The notes under the pieces were generated by a model. It saw nothing but the letters and a program-made list of their open reading frames with translations, made no database searches and had not been told where the DNA came from. 64,000 bases of DNA from Klebsiella variicola (lineage in GTDB: Bacteria; Pseudomonadota; Gammaproteobacteria; Enterobacterales; Enterobacteriaceae), in assembly GCF_000828055.2 (NCBI RefSeq), contig NZ_CP010523.2, positions 1,178,001-1,242,000 on the forward strand, read 5' to 3'. Every line of letters begins with the position of its first letter. The first letter of the stretch is position 1. A program made the translations under genes and the position numbers. Below, one piece after another: positions 62,622 to 64,000 of this stretch.

Positions 62622-63413
62622 TTAGCTCACGAACTGCTGCAGCACGCGGCTACCAAAATAGGCCAGCGTCAGCAGACCGGCGCCAGCGACGCTGAACCAG
62701 ACCACGCGACGTCCGCGCCACCCTTCATGATAGTGGCCCCACAGCAGAACGATATAGACGAACCACGCAATAATCGACAGCACCGCTTTATCAATGTTTT
62801 CGCTGCTGAACAGATTGTGCATATAGAACAGGCCGCTGCACAGCGTCAGGGTCAGTAGCACCACGCCGACCTGAGTGATGTGGAACATTTTGCGCTCGAT
62901 GCTCATCAGCGGCGGCATTTCGCTGCTGAAGGCCAGCTTTTTATTCTTTAACTGGTAGTCGATCCACGCCAGCTGCAGCGCATACAGCGCGGCGATGATC
63001 AGCGTGGCGTACGAGAAGAGCGACAGGCCGATATGCACCAGCATCCCCGGGGTGGTTTCCAGGTGGGTGATATATTCGTTAGGCACGAAAGTGGCGAAGG
63101 CCAGATTGATCAGCGCGAAGGCATAGACGATAGGCAACAGCAGCCAGCCGCGATTGCGCGAGGCCACGATAGTCATCACCGTACAGATCATCAGGCTGAC
63201 CAGCGACCCGACGTTCAGTAAGCTGAGGTTTTGCCCGCTCTCGCCGCCGGGGAATATCCGTGCTTCCAGCGCAAAAGCATGGCAGATCAACGCGATAGTC
63301 GCAGATAAAATCGCCATTCGCCGCCAGCTGCTGTTTTTTTGCAGCAAGCCGGGGATAATCAGCGCGAGGCTGACGGAGTAGGCGACAAGGGCGAGTAGAG
63401 CAAAAACAGGCAT
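62622..63413 (-). CDS. ypjD: cytochrome c assembly-type membrane protein YpjD
   Basis: A 263-residue polytopic membrane protein with a CcmC-like domain and about eight hydrophobic helices. The ATG at 63413 (MPVFALLALVAYSVSLAL) gives the E. coli YpjD length; the longer frame to 63491 would run into the ffh promoter region. Associated with CorB-linked metal homeostasis in some reports; function uncertain. Confidence 0.9.
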   Translation of the reverse strand: MPVFALLALVAYSVSLALIIPGLLQKNSSWRRMAILSATIALICHAFALEARIFPGGESGQNLSLLNVGSLVSLMICTVMTIVASRNRGWLLLPIVYAFALINLAFATFVPNEYITHLETTPGMLVHIGLSLFSYATLIIAALYALQLAWIDYQLKNKKLAFSSEMPPLMSIERKMFHITQVGVVLLTLTLCSGLFYMHNLFSSENIDKAVLSIIAWFVYIVLLWGHYHEGWRGRRVVWFSVAGAGLLTLAYFGSRVLQQFVS

Positions 63414-63505
63414 AGGTGTCGGCTGTTGGCTAAATAAGAAAGAGAAGCAGTATAACGTCAGCAGGCCTCTGCTCCAACCGTTGCAGCACATTCAGATTGA
63501 TGTCG

Positions 63506-63514
63506 TGTTATACT
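63506..63514 (+). promoter_or_regulatory. ffh: predicted ffh promoter (extended -10)
   Basis: TGTTATACT is an extended -10 element about 63 bp upstream of the ffh ATG. No good -35 at normal spacing. Confidence 0.5.
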
Positions 63515-63576
63515 CCGCCACATTCGTTTTGTGTGTCGCTGCGGCGACCGACCGTTTCCACCTCAGGCGAGAGACA

Positions 63577-64000
63577 ATGTTTGATAATTTAACCGATCGT
63601 TTGTCGCGTACGCTGCGCAACATTAGCGGCCGCGGACGCCTTACAGAAGACAATATTAAAGACACCCTGCGCGAAGTGCGCATGGCGCTGCTGGAAGCGG
63701 ACGTTGCGCTTCCGGTGGTTCGTGATTTCATCAGCCGCGTGAAAGAGAGCGCGGTCGGCCATGAAGTCAATAAAAGCCTGACCCCGGGTCAGGAGTTCGT
63801 CAAAATCGTCCGCAACGAGCTGGTGGCGGCGATGGGCGAAGAGAACCAGACGCTCGACCTGGCCGCGCAGCCGCCGGCCGTGGTGCTGATGGCGGGTCTG
63901 CAGGGTGCCGGTAAAACGACCAGCGTCGGTAAGCTGGGGAAATTCCTGCGCGAGAAGCACAAGAAGAAAGTGCTGGTCGTTTCCGCGGACGTTTACCGCC
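63577..64000 (+). CDS. ffh: signal recognition particle GTPase Ffh (3' end outside window)
   Basis: First 141 residues of the SRP54-type GTPase that targets membrane proteins. The N domain (1-95) is complete; the G domain starts with P-loop GLQGAGKT at 107-114. The ATG at 63577 lies after GAGAGAC. It runs off the right edge. Confidence 0.97.
   Translation, partial: MFDNLTDRLSRTLRNISGRGRLTEDNIKDTLREVRMALLEADVALPVVRDFISRVKESAVGHEVNKSLTPGQEFVKIVRNELVAAMGEENQTLDLAAQPPAVVLMAGLQGAGKTTSVGKLGKFLREKHKKKVLVVSADVYR

Overview
The window is chromosomal DNA of an enterobacterium, almost certainly the Klebsiella pneumoniae complex. It carries the complete chromosomal rarA-oqxA-oqxB-oqxR efflux locus typical of that group, and the housekeeping order ssrA-smpB-ratA-rnfH-bamE-recN-nadK-grpE-corB-ypjD-ffh is that of the enterobacterial core genome.

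Region 1 (1-8530) is a catabolic and uptake operon on the minus strand with a divergent LysR regulator. In transcription order it encodes an agmatinase-family ureohydrolase, a TIM-barrel isomerase, an isopenicillin-N-synthase-like Fe(II) oxygenase, a periplasmic binding protein, a fused ABC permease/ATPase, a class II aldolase, a 2-hydroxyacid dehydrogenase and an SDR dehydrogenase cut by the window edge. The substrate is not identifiable from sequence; a nitrogen-rich or guanidino compound is a reasonable guess. Region 2 (8531-12067) holds one unusual 962-residue protein joining a peptidoglycan-binding domain, a GH19-like muramidase/chitinase domain, a papain-like protease and a C-terminal GHSAG hydrolase. 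Region 3 (12158-17841) is rarA-oqxABR with a strong candidate operator in the oqxA/rarA divergent promoter. Region 4 (17861-20454) has a flavin reductase with a divergent LysR regulator, and a nucleotidyltransferase-fold protein.

Region 5 (20732-55483) is a complete-looking P2/186-type prophage of about 34.75 kb in the 3' end of ssrA (tmRNA), bounded by perfect 47-bp direct repeats. It has integrase, a 186-type CI repressor with a palindromic operator, Cox, CII, Fil, a Dam methylase, the rolling-circle initiator A, a LexA-controlled cassette with a DinI-like (Tum-like) protein, a cos site, capsid genes Q-P-O-N-M-L, tail and lysis genes X-Y-K-(membrane)-lysB-lysC-R-S, baseplate V-W-J-I, a remodelled fibre module, sheath/tube FI-FII, the E/E' frameshift pair, T-U-D and Ogr. 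Three Ogr-type boxes mark the late promoters. Four accessory genes sit at module boundaries: a membrane protein beside attL, a DUF4145 protein beside cos, a P-loop ATPase between S and V, and a secreted protein beside attR. They are the best candidates for uncharacterised phage-exclusion or lysogenic-conversion functions. The prophage restores the ssrA 3' end and supplies a replacement terminator; the original ssrA terminator is stranded at the left end.

Region 6 (55439-64000) is housekeeping: tmRNA and its partner SmpB, RatA/RnfH, BamE, LexA-controlled RecN, NadK, heat-shock GrpE, CorB, YpjD and the start of Ffh.
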